Source of the DNA: Arthrobacter humicola
GTDB taxonomy: Bacteria > Actinomycetota > Actinomycetes > Actinomycetales > Micrococcaceae
Assembly: GCF_022803015.1 (NCBI RefSeq)
Contig: NZ_JAFKON010000001.1
Span: forward strand, 496,001 to 560,000
Reading direction: 5' to 3'
DNA length: 64,000 bases
The translations under genes were made by a program, and so were the position numbers. Below are positions 20,765 through 30,596 of the stretch, piece by piece (position 1 is the stretch's first letter; every line of letters starts with the position of its first letter). The notes beneath the pieces were generated by a model. It had not been told where the DNA came from. It saw only the letters and a list, made by a program, of their open reading frames with translations, and made no database searches.

Positions 20765-20933
20765 CCCCCGCGCCTGGCGCGTCCCGGGGAACATCCAGCC
20801 GTCTCCCACGGTTACGTCAGAAGTTAGAGCTACAGGGCTGCGCGAAGTAGCATGTAGCTATAGCCCATACCGTTTAAGTAGGGGCGGGCACCGTGTGAGC
20901 GGGGCCGCCACCACCGTTGCAAGAAGGTAGGCC

Positions 20934-21323
20934 ATGAGCACTACAACCAATGAAAACAGCGCCGGCAACTCTGCCGCCGAGGCCGGCGAGCTGGCCACGC
21001 ACGAGGTCATGCTGACCGACGTCGCGGCCGGAAAGGTCCGCAGCCTGCTGGAGCAGGAAGGGCGCACCGATCTGCGCCTCCGCGTTGCCGTGCAGCCCGG
21101 CGGTTGCTCCGGCCTGATTTACCAGCTGTACTTCGACGAGCGGCTGCTCGACGGGGATGCAGTGCGCGACTACGACGGGGTCGAAGTCGTCGTCGACAAG
21201 ATGAGCGTTCCTTACCTCAGCGGTGCCAGCATCGATTTCGAGGACACCATCGCCAAGCAGGGCTTCACGATCGACAACCCGAATGCCGGCGGGTCCTGCG
21301 CCTGCGGAGATTCTTTCCACTAA
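20934..21323 (+). CDS. erpA: A-type iron-sulfur cluster carrier (HesB/IscA/ErpA)
   Basis: A 129-residue A-type carrier that receives and delivers Fe-S clusters. The three conserved cysteines are in VQPGGCSGLIY and in the C-terminal GGSCACGDSFH. The N-terminal 25 residues are longer than in E. coli ErpA, as is common in Actinobacteria. AAGGTAGG lies upstream of ATG 20934. It sits just before the ctaC oxidase gene and ends in its own terminator, so it is a single-gene unit. The symbol follows common annotation. Confidence 0.92.
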   Translation: MSTTTNENSAGNSAAEAGELATHEVMLTDVAAGKVRSLLEQEGRTDLRLRVAVQPGGCSGLIYQLYFDERLLDGDAVRDYDGVEVVVDKMSVPYLSGASIDFEDTIAKQGFTIDNPNAGGSCACGDSFH

Positions 21324-21330
21324 TTCCTTC

Positions 21331-21363
21331 CACTAAGGCCGGGCATTTTGCCCGGCCTTAGTG
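21331..21363 (+). terminator. Terminator after Fe-S carrier gene
   Basis: A 15-bp perfect stem (21331-21345 with 21349-21363) with a TTT loop lies 7 nt after the stop codon. No long U-run follows. Confidence 0.8.
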
Positions 21364-21530
21364 CCGCAGGGTCCTCAACGAGCGGCGCCTACAAAAAGCT
21401 CCCGACGCACGGTGCGGACATGTGGGCGAAAACTCCCGGGGAGCGGTAAGCTCTACACCGAGTAGTAAAACTTTTCGTTTGCCCTGCCCGTAATTTGCGG
21501 GGCAACAGCAACAAGTAGGAAGGGCCGTCT

Positions 21531-22403
21531 GTGAGTTCGCAGAACCGAACCGGCAGCCGACGCAAACAGATCACTACGATCACTGGCTTGGCACTAGCCG
21601 GCGCGTTGGCTTTGACTGGATGTTCACCAGAGGTACAGAAGGGCTGGTTGCCCACCGAGCGTGGCACCACCAATCACACTGACCTCATCATGGACCTCTG
21701 GGTCAACTCATGGATTGCCGCGCTGGTCGTCGGCATCATCACCTGGGGCCTGATGATCTGGTGCATCGTCGCTTACCGGCGCCGCAAGGGCACCGTGGGC
21801 TTCCCGCGCCAGAACAGCTTCAACCTTCCGCTTGAAGTGTTCTACCTGACGATCCCGCTGTTCATGGTCCTGGTGTTCTTCTACTTCACCGACCGCGACC
21901 AGCAGTCGATCGATGACCGCTCAACGCCGGCCGACGTCGTCGTCGACGTCCGCGGCAAGCAGTGGGCGTGGGACTTCAACTACTTGAAGGGCAACGTCGT
22001 CACCGAGGACGTGCACGAAGCCGGCGTCCAGGCGCACCTGACCGGTAACGACGTGGACAAGAACAAGCTGCCCACCCTGTACCTCCCGGTTAACAAGTCG
22101 GTTGACCTCGAGCTCAACGCGCGCGACGTCATCCACTCTTTCTGGGTTCCTGCCTTCCTGCAGAAGCGCGACATGATTCCCGGCAAGACTAACTACATCC
22201 GGTTGACGCCCACCAGGGAGGGCACCTACGACGGTAAGTGCGCCGAACTCTGTGGCGAGTACCACTCCGAAATGCTGTTCCGCGTGAAGGTTGTCTCCGA
22301 GTCGGAGTTCCAGGCGCACATGAACCAGCTGCGCCAGGACGGGAACACCGGCCTGCTCGGTGAAGAGTACGACCGCAACCCGGCCCCGGCCGAAACCAAG
22401 TAA
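21531..22403 (+). CDS. ctaC: Cytochrome c oxidase subunit II
   Basis: A 290-residue CuA-bearing subunit of the aa3 oxidase, which passes electrons from the cytochrome c domain of QcrC to subunit I. It begins with a lipoprotein signal ending LALTGC, then has two membrane helices (about 55-80 and 100-120). The periplasmic cupredoxin domain ends in the CuA motif [12 protein letters not shown], with Cys237, Cys241, His245 and Met248. AGGAAGGG precedes GTG 21531. It forms an operon with ctaD and ctaF. Confidence 0.96.
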   Translation: MSSQNRTGSRRKQITTITGLALAGALALTGCSPEVQKGWLPTERGTTNHTDLIMDLWVNSWIAALVVGIITWGLMIWCIVAYRRRKGTVGFPRQNSFNLPLEVFYLTIPLFMVLVFFYFTDRDQQSIDDRSTPADVVVDVRGKQWAWDFNYLKGNVVTEDVHEAGVQAHLTGNDVDKNKLPTLYLPVNKSVDLELNARDVIHSFWVPAFLQKRDMIPGKTNYIRLTPTREGTYDGKCAELCGEYHSEMLFRVKVVSESEFQAHMNQLRQDGNTGLLGEEYDRNPAPAETK

Positions 22404-22413
22404 GGGGAGCGAC

Positions 22414-24135
22414 GTGGCAACTTACACTCAATCCGCCGGGATCCTCGAGGCTCCCGTAGTACCGAAGTCCAAGGGACGCATCGTCGTCAACTGGATCACC
22501 TCGACCGACCACAAAACGATCGGGTACATGTACCTGATCGCGTCGTTCATCTTCTTCTGCTTCGGCGGCATCATGGCGCTGCTGATCCGTGCCGAGCTCT
22601 TCGAGCCCGGCATGCAGATCCTGCAGACCAAAGAGCAGTACAACCAGCTCTTCACCATGCACGGCACCGTCATGCTGCTGATGTTCGCGACGCCGCTGTT
22701 CGCCGGCTTCACCAACGTCATCATGCCGCTGCAGATCGGTGCCCCCGACGTCGCCTTCCCGCGACTGAACGCACTGGCCTTCTGGTTCTTCCTCTTCGGC
22801 TCCACGATCGCCGTCTCCGGGTTCATCACCCCGCAGGGTGCCGCGTCGTTCGGCTGGTTCGCGTACGCGCCCCTGTCCAACACGACGTTCAGCCCCGGCG
22901 TGGGCGGCGACCTCTGGGTCTTCGGCCTGGCGCTCTCCGGCTTCGGCACCATCCTCGGCGCCGTCAACTTCATCACCACCATCATCTGCATGCGCGCCCC
23001 GGGCATGACCATGTGGCGGATGCCGATCTTCACCTGGAACGCCCTCGTGACCTCCATCCTGGTCCTGATGGCCTTCCCGCCGCTGGCCGCCGCGCTGTTT
23101 GCCCTCGGCGCCGACCGCCGCTTCGGTGCGCACATCTTCGATCCCGAGAACGGCGGTGCCGTCCTCTGGCAGCACCTGTTCTGGTTCTTCGGCCACCCTG
23201 AGGTGTACATCATCGCGCTGCCGTTCTTCGGCATCGTCTCCGAGATCTTCCCGGTCTTCAGCCGCAAGCCGATCTTCGGCTACAAGGGCCTGGTCTACGC
23301 GACCATCTCCATCGCCGCCCTGTCCGTGACTGTGTGGGCCCACCACATGTACGTCACCGGCTCGGTCCTGCTGCCGTTCTTCTCCTTCATGACGATGCTC
23401 ATCGCCGTTCCGACCGGTGTGAAGTTCTTCAACTGGATCGGCACCATGTGGCGCGGTTCCATCACGTTCGAGACCCCCATGCTGTGGAGCATCGGCTTCC
23501 TGGCGACGTTCCTCTTCGGCGGCCTCACCGGCATCATCCTGGCCTCGCCGCCGCTGGACTTCCACGTCTCGGACTCCTACTTCGTGGTGGCGCACTTCCA
23601 CTACGTGGTCTTCGGCACCGTCGTGTTCGCCATGTTCGCCGGGTTCTACTTCTGGTGGCCCAAGTGGACCGGCAAGATGCTCAACGAGCGCCTCGGCAAG
23701 ATCCACTTCTGGATGCTGTTCCTGGGCTTCCACGGCACCTTCCTGATCCAGCACTGGCTCGGCGTCGAGGGCATGCCCCGCCGCTACGCCGACTACATGC
23801 CGCAGGACAACTTCACGTGGATGAACCAGTTCTCCACCATCGCCTCGTTCGTCCTCGGCGCCTCGCTGATTCCGTTCTTCTGGAACGTCTACATCACCTG
23901 GCGCAGCAACGAGCGTGTGGAAGTTGACGACCCGTGGGGCTTCGGTGCCTCGCTGGAATGGGCCACGTCTTGCCCGCCGCCGCGTCACAACTTCACCTCC
24001 CTGCCCCGCATCCGCTCCGAGCGTCCTGCCCTGGACCTGCACCACCCGGAGCTCTCCCAGTCCTACACCGCGGATTCGCCTGCTCCGGCAGCAGCGGCTC
24101 TCGGTAACGCCGACCAGAAGGACACCGCCAAGTGA
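22414..24135 (+). CDS. ctaD: Cytochrome c oxidase subunit I
   Basis: A 573-residue subunit I of aa3 oxidase with 12 membrane helices carrying heme a, heme a3 and CuB. Characteristic pieces are [16 protein letters not shown] (heme ligand His), [15 protein letters not shown] (CuB His and cross-linked Tyr) and [13 protein letters not shown] (heme ligands). GTG 22414 follows AAGGGGAG and starts 10 nt after ctaC. The end overlaps the ctaF start by 4 nt. Confidence 0.97.
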   Translation: MATYTQSAGILEAPVVPKSKGRIVVNWITSTDHKTIGYMYLIASFIFFCFGGIMALLIRAELFEPGMQILQTKEQYNQLFTMHGTVMLLMFATPLFAGFTNVIMPLQIGAPDVAFPRLNALAFWFFLFGSTIAVSGFITPQGAASFGWFAYAPLSNTTFSPGVGGDLWVFGLALSGFGTILGAVNFITTIICMRAPGMTMWRMPIFTWNALVTSILVLMAFPPLAAALFALGADRRFGAHIFDPENGGAVLWQHLFWFFGHPEVYIIALPFFGIVSEIFPVFSRKPIFGYKGLVYATISIAALSVTVWAHHMYVTGSVLLPFFSFMTMLIAVPTGVKFFNWIGTMWRGSITFETPMLWSIGFLATFLFGGLTGIILASPPLDFHVSDSYFVVAHFHYVVFGTVVFAMFAGFYFWWPKWTGKMLNERLGKIHFWMLFLGFHGTFLIQHWLGVEGMPRRYADYMPQDNFTWMNQFSTIASFVLGASLIPFFWNVYITWRSNERVEVDDPWGFGASLEWATSCPPPRHNFTSLPRIRSERPALDLHHPELSQSYTADSPAPAAAALGNADQKDTAK

Positions 24136-24533
24136 AAATCGAATCAAGGATCTTTGGCTTCGGCGTCTTTTTCTTCGTGCCCGTTGCATTCATCTACGGA
24201 TACCTGACCAACTGGACTGAATGGGTGGGCGCACTGGCCATCCTGCTGGTTGGCGGACTCGCCGGCATGATCGGCGCTTACCTCGGCTTCACCGGCCGCC
24301 GCGTGGGCATGCGCCCCGAGGACCGCAACGACGCAGAGATCCACGAAGGCGCCGGCGAACAGGGACACTTCAGCCCCTGGAGCTGGTGGCCGCTGATGCT
24401 GGGCCTGTCCTGCGCCGCAGGGTTCCTCGGCCTGGCCGTGGGTTGGTGGATCGTCTTCATCGCCGGCGGGATGGCAGTGGTCGCACTGGTCGGCTGGGTC
24501 TACGAGTACAGCCGCGGTGACCACGCGCACTAG
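24132..24533 (+). CDS. ctaF: Cytochrome c oxidase subunit IV (actinobacterial)
   Basis: A 133-residue protein of the actinobacterial COX4 family, with four predicted membrane helices (about 5-25, 34-55, 82-105 and 106-125). It is a structural subunit of the aa3 oxidase in the bc1-aa3 supercomplex. GTG 24132 overlaps the ctaD stop (GTGA), so the subunits are translationally coupled. Confidence 0.93.
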   Translation: MKIESRIFGFGVFFFVPVAFIYGYLTNWTEWVGALAILLVGGLAGMIGAYLGFTGRRVGMRPEDRNDAEIHEGAGEQGHFSPWSWWPLMLGLSCAAGFLGLAVGWWIVFIAGGMAVVALVGWVYEYSRGDHAH

Positions 24534-24562
24534 CGCCCACCCGGAATAGTAGTTAAGAACGC

Positions 24563-24604
24563 ACGACGGCGGGCCCCACCAATGGTGGGGCCCGCCGTCG
24601 TTTG
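24563..24604 (+). terminator. Strong terminator after ctaCDF
   Basis: A 19-bp perfect inverted repeat (24563-24581 with 24583-24601) with almost no spacer is followed by TTTG. It closes the ctaCDF operon. Confidence 0.9.
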
Positions 24605-24660
24605 TCTTGGTTCCTGCGTTCCTGCCGGCCGGGTGCAGCGCGTCCCCGCACGCCCAGCCC

Positions 24661-24692
24661 GCCTGCGCAGCGTCCCGCCTGCGCAGCGTCCC
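24661..24692. repeat. 16-bp tandem repeat, two copies plus remnant
   Basis: GCCTGCGCAGCGTCCC is present twice head to tail, followed by a partial third copy GCCTG. It is non-coding, between the ctaCDF terminator and the HPr stop codon, and looks like a simple slippage product. Confidence 0.7.
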
Positions 24693-24744
24693 GCCTGGAG
24701 GGCGGCACCGCACTGCGGGCCGCCGAATGGGAGCGGGGAGGCCC

Positions 24745-25038
24745 TCAGGCGGCCGCTGCCGATTCCAAGAGGAACCGGAGTTCCTCCAGCGCACCCTCGG
24801 CCTCTGCGGGGCTGCAGGATGCCGGGAGGGCGTCCGCAGCGACGGCCAGCTCCACCTCACAGCCGCACTCGAAGTCCTCGGTCATGACCTCCAGCAGCGA
24901 GCGGGCGTCGACGCCTGGCCTGCCGTCCTTGCTGATGGTCACCGGGAGGCCGGTCGCCGTGACCGCCCGGACAAATACTGCCGCCGGCCGGGCGTGGAGG
25001 CCGATGGCGGCCGTGACGATTGCCTTGCGAACTGGCAA
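24745..25038 (-). CDS. HPr family phosphocarrier protein
   Basis: A 97-residue HPr, the phosphocarrier that takes phosphate from enzyme I and passes it to sugar-specific EIIA proteins. With the TTG start at 25038 (GGAG 5 nt upstream) the active-site His falls at the canonical position 15 in AAIGLHARPAA. A Ser near position 47 (ARSLLEVM) matches the regulatory site of the family. It is divergent from a DasR-like GntR gene, with a dre-like operator between them. No enzyme I gene is adjacent. Confidence 0.88.
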   Translation of the reverse strand: MPVRKAIVTAAIGLHARPAAVFVRAVTATGLPVTISKDGRPGVDARSLLEVMTEDFECGCEVELAVAADALPASCSPAEAEGALEELRFLLESAAAA

Positions 25039-25227
25039 CGGGACTCCCTCATGCTGGTGTTGTTCTGTACGTGTTGCTGCTGCACGGGCTGGCCACGCGA
25101 CCGGTGACCCAGATGGAGGGCGTCCGGCAGGCAGTCCGTCAGACCGGGCGGGCGGCATTGCCCCGGCCACGGCCTGTACCTACAAGGGTAGCGGCGGGGG
25201 AGTACCCGGCACGACTTGAGTCGGCGG

Positions 25228-25243
25228 CGTGGTCTAGACCTGC
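25228..25243. promoter_or_regulatory. dre-like operator between HPr and GntR genes
   Basis: CGTGGTCTAGACCTGC contains the perfect palindrome GGTCTAGACC at 25231-25240 and the 11-nt core TGGTCTAGACC. The known DasR-responsive element is built on TGGTCTAGACCA, so about 13 of 16 positions agree. It lies 69 nt upstream of the GntR start and 190 nt upstream of the HPr start, suiting control by the encoded regulator. Confidence 0.75.
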
Positions 25244-25311
25244 CGCGTCACGGGCTTACCCTTGAGATATGAGTGTATTTCCCGCGCCGGGCCGCAACCG
25301 GAGGGTGGACC

Positions 25312-26103
25312 ATGGCGTCCACTAACGCGTCCAAGATGATTGGCGAGATCGACCGTCAGAGCGGGGTGCCGATCTACGTGCAGTTGCGCGAGATCCTCCG
25401 CGCGCACATCGCCGCCGCGTGCCCGCCCGGATCTGCGCTGCCCTCCGAACGGGACCTCGCCCAGCGCTTCGGCCTCGCCCGGATGACCGTGCGCCAAGCC
25501 ATCGATGCCCTCGTAGGTGAGGAAGTGATTGAACGCGTCGTGGGCCTGGGTACGTTTGTGCGCAAACCCAAATTGGATCTCCAGGTAAAGCTGACTTCCT
25601 ACAGCGAAGAGATGCAGCGCCGCGGCATGGTCCCGGCCGCCAAGGTCCTGAGCTTCGAGCAGATTGGCGCCAGCGCTTTCCTGGCCCGTGAGCTGCAGTT
25701 GGAGGAGGGGACACCCCTGGTCCGGTTCCGGCGCCTCCTGCTGGCCGACAACGAACCGATGAGCGTGGATGAAAACTTCATCCCGGCCCACCGGGTTCCC
25801 GGCCTGCTGGACGGCGAACCGCCCACATCGCTCTACAACGTGCTGAGCGAACGCTACGGGCTGGTGATGGAATGGGGTGAGGACATGATCGAGGCGACGG
25901 CTGCGTCGCCGTCCACGGCCCGTCTCCTGAACGTCGAGGTCGGAACCCCGCTGCTCAAGATCCAGCGCCACGCGTTCGTGGCCCGCGCGATGGTGGACTA
26001 CTCCGTGTCCTACTACCGGGCTGACCGCTACAAGCTCTGGGTGCCCCTGCAGCGCCCTGGCGTCCGGCCCACCCGGAACTACGCCTCGGGGTACCGCCCC
26101 TGA
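25312..26103 (+). CDS. GntR/HutC-family regulator, DasR-like (UTRA domain)
   Basis: A 263-residue regulator with an N-terminal winged helix (IYVQLREILRAHI, then SERDLAQRFGLARMTVRQAID) and a C-terminal UTRA effector domain from about residue 90. The segment GLGTFVRKPKLDLQVKLTSY with EEMQRRGM is close to DasR/NagR-type regulators, which respond to amino-sugar phosphates. GGAGGG precedes ATG 25312. The adjacent HPr gene and dre-like site support a DasR-type role in PTS and amino-sugar control; the effector is inferred. Confidence 0.87.
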   Translation: MASTNASKMIGEIDRQSGVPIYVQLREILRAHIAAACPPGSALPSERDLAQRFGLARMTVRQAIDALVGEEVIERVVGLGTFVRKPKLDLQVKLTSYSEEMQRRGMVPAAKVLSFEQIGASAFLARELQLEEGTPLVRFRRLLLADNEPMSVDENFIPAHRVPGLLDGEPPTSLYNVLSERYGLVMEWGEDMIEATAASPSTARLLNVEVGTPLLKIQRHAFVARAMVDYSVSYYRADRYKLWVPLQRPGVRPTRNYASGYRP

Positions 26104-26108
26104 CCACA

Positions 26109-26172
26109 GCAACGCGGGGCACTCCGCGCCCGTCCCGCCGAGGGGGTTAGGGCGCGAAGTGCCCCGCGTTGC
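26109..26172 (+). terminator. Large hairpin after GntR gene
   Basis: A 15-bp outer stem (26109-26123 with 26158-26172) is extended, after a single mismatch, by an inner 7-bp stem (GCGCCC-type). It follows the GntR stop by a few nt. Confidence 0.75.
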
Positions 26173-26197
26173 AGTCGTTTCTGTCGTTTCCGGGGAA

Positions 26198-26237
26198 GCA
26201 GGAAGGCCCGGTCCCCAAGGGGACCGGGCCTTCCTGC
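26198..26237. terminator. Terminator after qcrB
   Basis: A 19-bp perfect stem (26198-26216 with 26219-26237) with a 2-nt loop lies between convergent GntR and qcrB. It probably ends the ctaE-qcrCAB transcript. Confidence 0.82.
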
Positions 26238-26254
26238 GTGGTGCTTGGTGCCGC

Positions 26255-27931
26255 CTAGTGGCTCAGCGACTTCGACTCAGCGGTTTCAATCGCTTCGTGG
26301 GCGCCGTGGTGGCCGTGAGCGGCCTCCAGCTCTGCCGGAGTGGCCGGGGCAACCCGGTCCTCGAAGAACCAGCGGGACAGCTTCGCGCGGCGCTTTTCCT
26401 TGCGGTCCACGACGCCGTGCTCGTTCGGCACCGCAGGCAGCGGGGCCGGTGACTCGAACCCGACCAGCTTGTAGCGCTTGTATTCATCCAGCGGGGCGTG
26501 GACCTCGATGAACTCGCCGTGCGGCAGGCGCACGATGCGGCCGGTTTCACGGCCGTGCAGGGCAATCTCGCGGTCCTTGCGCTGGAGCGCCAGGGCGACC
26601 CGCTTCGTGACGATGAACGCGATAACCGGGCCGATGAAGAACAGTGCGCGCAGCCAGTAGGTGACATCGTTCAGGGCCACGTGGAAGTGGGTGGCGATGA
26701 GGTCCGAGCCGGCCGCTGCCCACATGACGCAGTACCAGACGAAACCGGCCATGCCGATTGCCGTACGGGTAGGAGCATTGCGGGGGCGGTCCAGGACGTG
26801 GTGCTCGCGGTTGTCCTTGGTGATCCAGCGTTCAATCCACGGGTAGGCGAACATGACCGTGAAGAGTATGCCCGCCGGGACGAGTGCCGGCAGCAGCACG
26901 TTGAACGTGAACATGTGGCCGAACCAGATCTGCTCGACCTTCCAGTCACCGATCGTGCCCGGCATCAGGCGGAGGGCGCCGTCAACGAAGCCGATGTACC
27001 AGTCAGGCTGGGTGCCTGCAGAAACCGGGGAGGGGTCGTACGGGCCGTAGTTCCAGATCGGGTTAATGGTGAAGAACGCCGCCATGATGGCAACGACACC
27101 GAACACGATGAAGAAGAAGCCGCCGGCCTTCGCCGCGTAAACCGGTCCCAGGGGGTAGCCGACGACGTTGCCGTCGTTGCGGCCCGGGCCGGGGTACTGC
27201 GTGTGCTTGTGCACAACCACCATGAAGAGGTGCATCACGATCATCAGCAGGATGAGCGCGGGAACCAGGAGGATGTGGAGCATGTACAGGCGGCTGATGA
27301 TCATGGTGCCCGGGAATTCGCCGCCGAAGAGGAAGAACGAGGTGTAGGTGCCGATGACCGGGATGGACTTGATGACGCCGTCGATGATGCGCAGGCCGTT
27401 GCCGGAGAGCAGGTCATCGGGGAGCGAGTAGCCGGTGAAGCCTGCGGCCATGGAGAGGATGAGCAGGACGCTGCCCACCACCCAGTTCAGTTCGCGGGGC
27501 TTGCGGAATGCGCCGGTGAAGAACACGCGGAGCATGTGTACGGAGACAGATGCGACGAACAGAAGGGCTGCCCAGTGGTGTACCTGGCGCATGAACAAGC
27601 CGCCGCGGACATCGAAGGAGATGTTCAGGGAGGAGCTGTAGGCCACCGACATTTCAACGTTCTTCAGCGGCGTGTACGAGCCCGCATAATGCGTCTCCGC
27701 CATGGACGGATCGAAGAAGAACGTCAGGAACGTGCCCGAGAGCAGCAGGATGACGAAGGAGTACAGCGCCACTTCGCCGAACATGAACGACCAGTGGTCC
27801 GGGAAGACCTTCCGGCCGAATTCACGGAGGATTCCGGAGCCGCCAACACGCTGGTCGACGAAATCGGTGATGCGGCCGCCTGTAGTTTTGGCGACGAAGA
27901 CAGGGGCATCAGGCGTTGTTGTTGAGGACAT
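26255..27931 (-). CDS. qcrB: Cytochrome bc1 complex cytochrome b subunit
   Basis: A 558-residue cytochrome b of the menaquinol:cytochrome c reductase, with nine or so membrane helices and the long C-terminal extension typical of Actinobacteria. Heme-ligand histidines occur in MRQVHHWAALLFVASVSVHML and in YMLHILLVPALILLMIVMHL. The Qo motif appears as PDWY. ATG 27931 has GGGAG upstream and gives a 23-nt overlap with the qcrA end; the frame extends to 27970. It is the last gene of ctaE-qcrC-qcrA-qcrB. Confidence 0.96.
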   Translation of the reverse strand: MSSTTTPDAPVFVAKTTGGRITDFVDQRVGGSGILREFGRKVFPDHWSFMFGEVALYSFVILLLSGTFLTFFFDPSMAETHYAGSYTPLKNVEMSVAYSSSLNISFDVRGGLFMRQVHHWAALLFVASVSVHMLRVFFTGAFRKPRELNWVVGSVLLILSMAAGFTGYSLPDDLLSGNGLRIIDGVIKSIPVIGTYTSFFLFGGEFPGTMIISRLYMLHILLVPALILLMIVMHLFMVVVHKHTQYPGPGRNDGNVVGYPLGPVYAAKAGGFFFIVFGVVAIMAAFFTINPIWNYGPYDPSPVSAGTQPDWYIGFVDGALRLMPGTIGDWKVEQIWFGHMFTFNVLLPALVPAGILFTVMFAYPWIERWITKDNREHHVLDRPRNAPTRTAIGMAGFVWYCVMWAAAGSDLIATHFHVALNDVTYWLRALFFIGPVIAFIVTKRVALALQRKDREIALHGRETGRIVRLPHGEFIEVHAPLDEYKRYKLVGFESPAPLPAVPNEHGVVDRKEKRRAKLSRWFFEDRVAPATPAELEAAHGHHGAHEAIETAESKSLSH

Positions 27932-28982
27932 GCTGCTCACGCTCCCAGTAGGTCGGTCCAACGGGTTCATGGAAGTCGCTCGTGGCGACGAGGTAGCCCT
28001 CAGCGTCGACTGCGATAGGCAGCTGGGGGAGAGGGCGGCTGGCCGGGCCGAAGATAACCTTGCACTGCTGGGTCAGGTCGAAGGTTGACTGGTGGCACGG
28101 GCACAGCAGGTGGTGGGTCTGCTGTTCGTACAGGGCAACAGGGCAGCCAACGTGGGTGCAGATCTTGGAGTATGCAACGATTCCGTTGTAGGCCCAATCA
28201 GCGCGCTCGGGGGAGGGGTTGAGCAGTGCGGGGTCCAGGCGCATGAGCAGAACGACCGATTTGGCCTTCTCGTTCAGCTTTCCTTCGCTCAGCTCGTTCA
28301 GCCCTTCGGGGATGACGTGGAACGCGGAGCCCATGGTGACATCCGCGGCCTTGATGGGGGTGCCATCCGGGTCGCGGGCCAGCCGCTTGAGCCTGCCGTC
28401 CGGGGCCGGGGCCCACAGAGTGTGGGCCAGCTTGTCGTCCGGCCGGGGGCCGAGGTCACCGAAGATGGCCAGGGCCGGCAGGGGGGCGAGGGCGACGGCG
28501 CCGAGCAGGGTGTTGCGGATCAGTGGCCGGCGCTTAATGCCGGTTTCCTCGACGATGTCATCGACGATGCGCACGGCAGCCTGGCGGTCTTCCTCAGTGC
28601 GGATCGCGTGGCGCTCTTCCGAGACCTCGTGGTCCGGCATAAGGGCCTTGGCCCAGTGGACGATACCGGTGCCGATGCCCAGCATCGCGAAAGCGGTGCC
28701 GATGCCCAGCAGGGCATTCTGGAGGCGGATCGTAGCGATCGCCGAGTCTTGCCCCAGATCGATCGCGAAATACGCCACCAGGAATATCAAGGTGCCAACG
28801 ACCGAGATGCCGAACAGAAGGGCTACCTGCCGTTCTGCCTTTTTTGCGGCCTTCGGGTCCGTGTCAGCCAGGCGCAAACGGTGCGGGGGAATTCCAGGAT
28901 CCTGGAACTTCTCCACCTCATTCTGACCAGCCGTAGCTACGGTGCCCGAGTCGTTCGGACCGCCGTCACTATGGTTGCCCAT
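27909..28982 (-). CDS. qcrA: Cytochrome bc1 complex Rieske iron-sulfur subunit
   Basis: A 357-residue actinobacterial Rieske protein with three N-terminal membrane helices (about 55-80, 90-115 and 160-180). The [2Fe-2S] cluster motifs are CTHVGC and CPCHQS, separated by the short Actinobacteria-type spacing. It carries electrons from menaquinol to QcrC. ATG 28982 is preferred over 28994 since GAGG sits at proper distance from it. The 3' end overlaps qcrB. Confidence 0.96.
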   Translation of the reverse strand: MGNHSDGGPNDSGTVATAGQNEVEKFQDPGIPPHRLRLADTDPKAAKKAERQVALLFGISVVGTLIFLVAYFAIDLGQDSAIATIRLQNALLGIGTAFAMLGIGTGIVHWAKALMPDHEVSEERHAIRTEEDRQAAVRIVDDIVEETGIKRRPLIRNTLLGAVALAPLPALAIFGDLGPRPDDKLAHTLWAPAPDGRLKRLARDPDGTPIKAADVTMGSAFHVIPEGLNELSEGKLNEKAKSVVLLMRLDPALLNPSPERADWAYNGIVAYSKICTHVGCPVALYEQQTHHLLCPCHQSTFDLTQQCKVIFGPASRPLPQLPIAVDAEGYLVATSDFHEPVGPTYWEREQHVLNNNA

Positions 28983-29082
28983 AATTCGCCTCATCCTTCT
29001 CTCGTCTCGGCGAGTGCCGAGTTAGGTTTCAATTCAAACTGCTGACGGGTCAGCAGAAAATTCTTACAGGTGCAAGGTCCGC

Positions 29083-29871
29083 TTATGAAGTGCGGGAAGT
29101 CAGCCAAATGGTGAACGCGATGATGACGCCCAGCCCGGCGATCCAGACAAAGAGACCTTCGGAGACCGGTCCCAAAGCACCAAGATCGGCGCCGCCGGGT
29201 GAACCGTTGGCCTCAATCTGCTTCAGGTAGGTGATGATGTCGCGCTTTCCCTCGGGGGAGATGTTCGCGTCACTGAAAACCGGCATGTTCTGGGGGCCGG
29301 TGACCATTGCTTCGTAGATGTGCTGCCCGGAGACACCCGCGAGGGCAGGGGCAAACTTGCCCCGGGTCAGTGCGCCGCCTGCAGCGGCGGCGTTGTGGCA
29401 CATGGCGCAGTTGGTGCGGAACAGCTCTCCACCGTTGGCGGCGTCGCCCTTCTCATCGAGCACGCCTGCCTCGGGGATGGCCGGGCCGGGGCCGAGGGAG
29501 GCAACATAAGCAGCCAGCTGCTTGGTCTGTTCCTCGTTGAACTGGGCGGGCTTCTTGTAGGCCTGCGGGCCGTTCATCTGCATGGGCATGCGGCCGGTGC
29601 CGACCTGGAAGTCAACAGCGGCGGCGCCGACGCCCACAAGGGACGGCCCGGCCTGCGAACCGCTGGCACCCATGCCGTGGCAGGTGGCGCAGTTGGCGGC
29701 AAAGAGCTTGCCGCCTTCCTCTACGTCGCTTGCGCTATAGGTGGTGGTGTCGGCCTTGGCCTGGTTGACGGTGGTGGCAACGGCGTACAGCCCACCCGTG
29801 ACCAAGAGGCCCATCAGCAGCAGTGCAATTGCTGCCAGTGGGTGACGTCGCTTCTGCGAGAGTGCCTTCAC
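29083..29871 (-). CDS. qcrC: Di-heme cytochrome c subunit of bc1 complex
   Basis: A 262-residue QcrC. An N-terminal membrane anchor (LAAIALLLMGLLVTGGLYAV) is followed by two c-type heme domains with CATCH at residues 61-65 and CAMCH at 155-159, and a C-terminal membrane helix (FVWIAGLGVIIAFTIWL). The second heme replaces a soluble cytochrome c and links bc1 to the aa3 oxidase in a supercomplex. It lies between ctaE and qcrA. Confidence 0.96.
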   Translation of the reverse strand: MKALSQKRRHPLAAIALLLMGLLVTGGLYAVATTVNQAKADTTTYSASDVEEGGKLFAANCATCHGMGASGSQAGPSLVGVGAAAVDFQVGTGRMPMQMNGPQAYKKPAQFNEEQTKQLAAYVASLGPGPAIPEAGVLDEKGDAANGGELFRTNCAMCHNAAAAGGALTRGKFAPALAGVSGQHIYEAMVTGPQNMPVFSDANISPEGKRDIITYLKQIEANGSPGGADLGALGPVSEGLFVWIAGLGVIIAFTIWLTSRTS

Positions 29872-29957
29872 GTGGTGGTTCCTTTATTCGATCCTGCGGT
29901 GGCTCCGGGAGCCGCTTCTTGAAATTCTGCCTCTTGTAGAAAAAGAGTCAAGTCTGA

Positions 29958-30596
29958 CTACTTGAGGACGTAGATGACCAGGAAGAGGCCAATCCAGACG
30001 ACGTCCACGAAGTGCCAGTAGTACGAGGTGACGATCGCTGAAGTTGCCTCAAAGTGTCCGAACTTCTTCGCGGCGAAGGAGCGGCCCATGATGAGCAGGA
30101 AGGCAATCAGACCGCCGATGACGTGCAGGCCGTGGAAGCCCGTCGTTATGTAGAAGGCCGAACCGTAGGCGTTGGAAGACAGCGAGACATGCTCGGAAAC
30201 AAGCATGGCGTACTCGGTCGCCTGGCCGGCGACGAAGAAGGAACCCATGAGGAACGTCAGGATGAACCATCCGTTCATCCCCCACTGGGTGAAGCTGAAG
30301 CGTCCGCCGGTTCGGCGCGGCTGGAGCCGCTCGGCAGCGAAGACGCCCATCTGGCAAGTAAAGGAACTTGCCACAAGGACGATCGTGTTAACGAGCGCAA
30401 ACGGGAAGTTGAGCTTGGCTGTCTCTTCGGCCCACATCAGTCCGGAAGTCGAACGGAGTGTGAAGTACATGGCGAAGAGACCGGCGAAGAACATCAACTC
30501 ACTGGACAGCCACACAACGGTTCCAACAGAAACCATGTTCGGGCGGTTCAGCGTCGGGTGCGCCGGGGTACTGGGGGCATGGGTCGCAGATGTCAC
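29958..30596 (-). CDS. ctaE: Cytochrome c oxidase subunit III
   Basis: A 212-residue subunit III with five predicted membrane helices. Typical segments are [28 protein letters not shown] and [14 protein letters not shown] 30596 is the only good start for the homologous N-terminus ([10 protein letters not shown]). It has no ribosome-binding site: a promoter-like -10 lies 12 nt upstream inside a perfect palindrome, so the transcript should be nearly leaderless. It heads the operon ctaE-qcrC-qcrA-qcrB. Confidence 0.95.
   Translation of the reverse strand: MTSATHAPSTPAHPTLNRPNMVSVGTVVWLSSELMFFAGLFAMYFTLRSTSGLMWAEETAKLNFPFALVNTIVLVASSFTCQMGVFAAERLQPRRTGGRFSFTQWGMNGWFILTFLMGSFFVAGQATEYAMLVSEHVSLSSNAYGSAFYITTGFHGLHVIGGLIAFLLIMGRSFAAKKFGHFEATSAIVTSYYWHFVDVVWIGLFLVIYVLK

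Noticed and set aside
22189-24189. A 666-codon open frame on the minus strand across ctaC-ctaD
   Set aside because: It lies antisense to clear oxidase subunits and its translation is a low-complexity Glu/Gly/Arg/Asp mixture typical of shadow frames.
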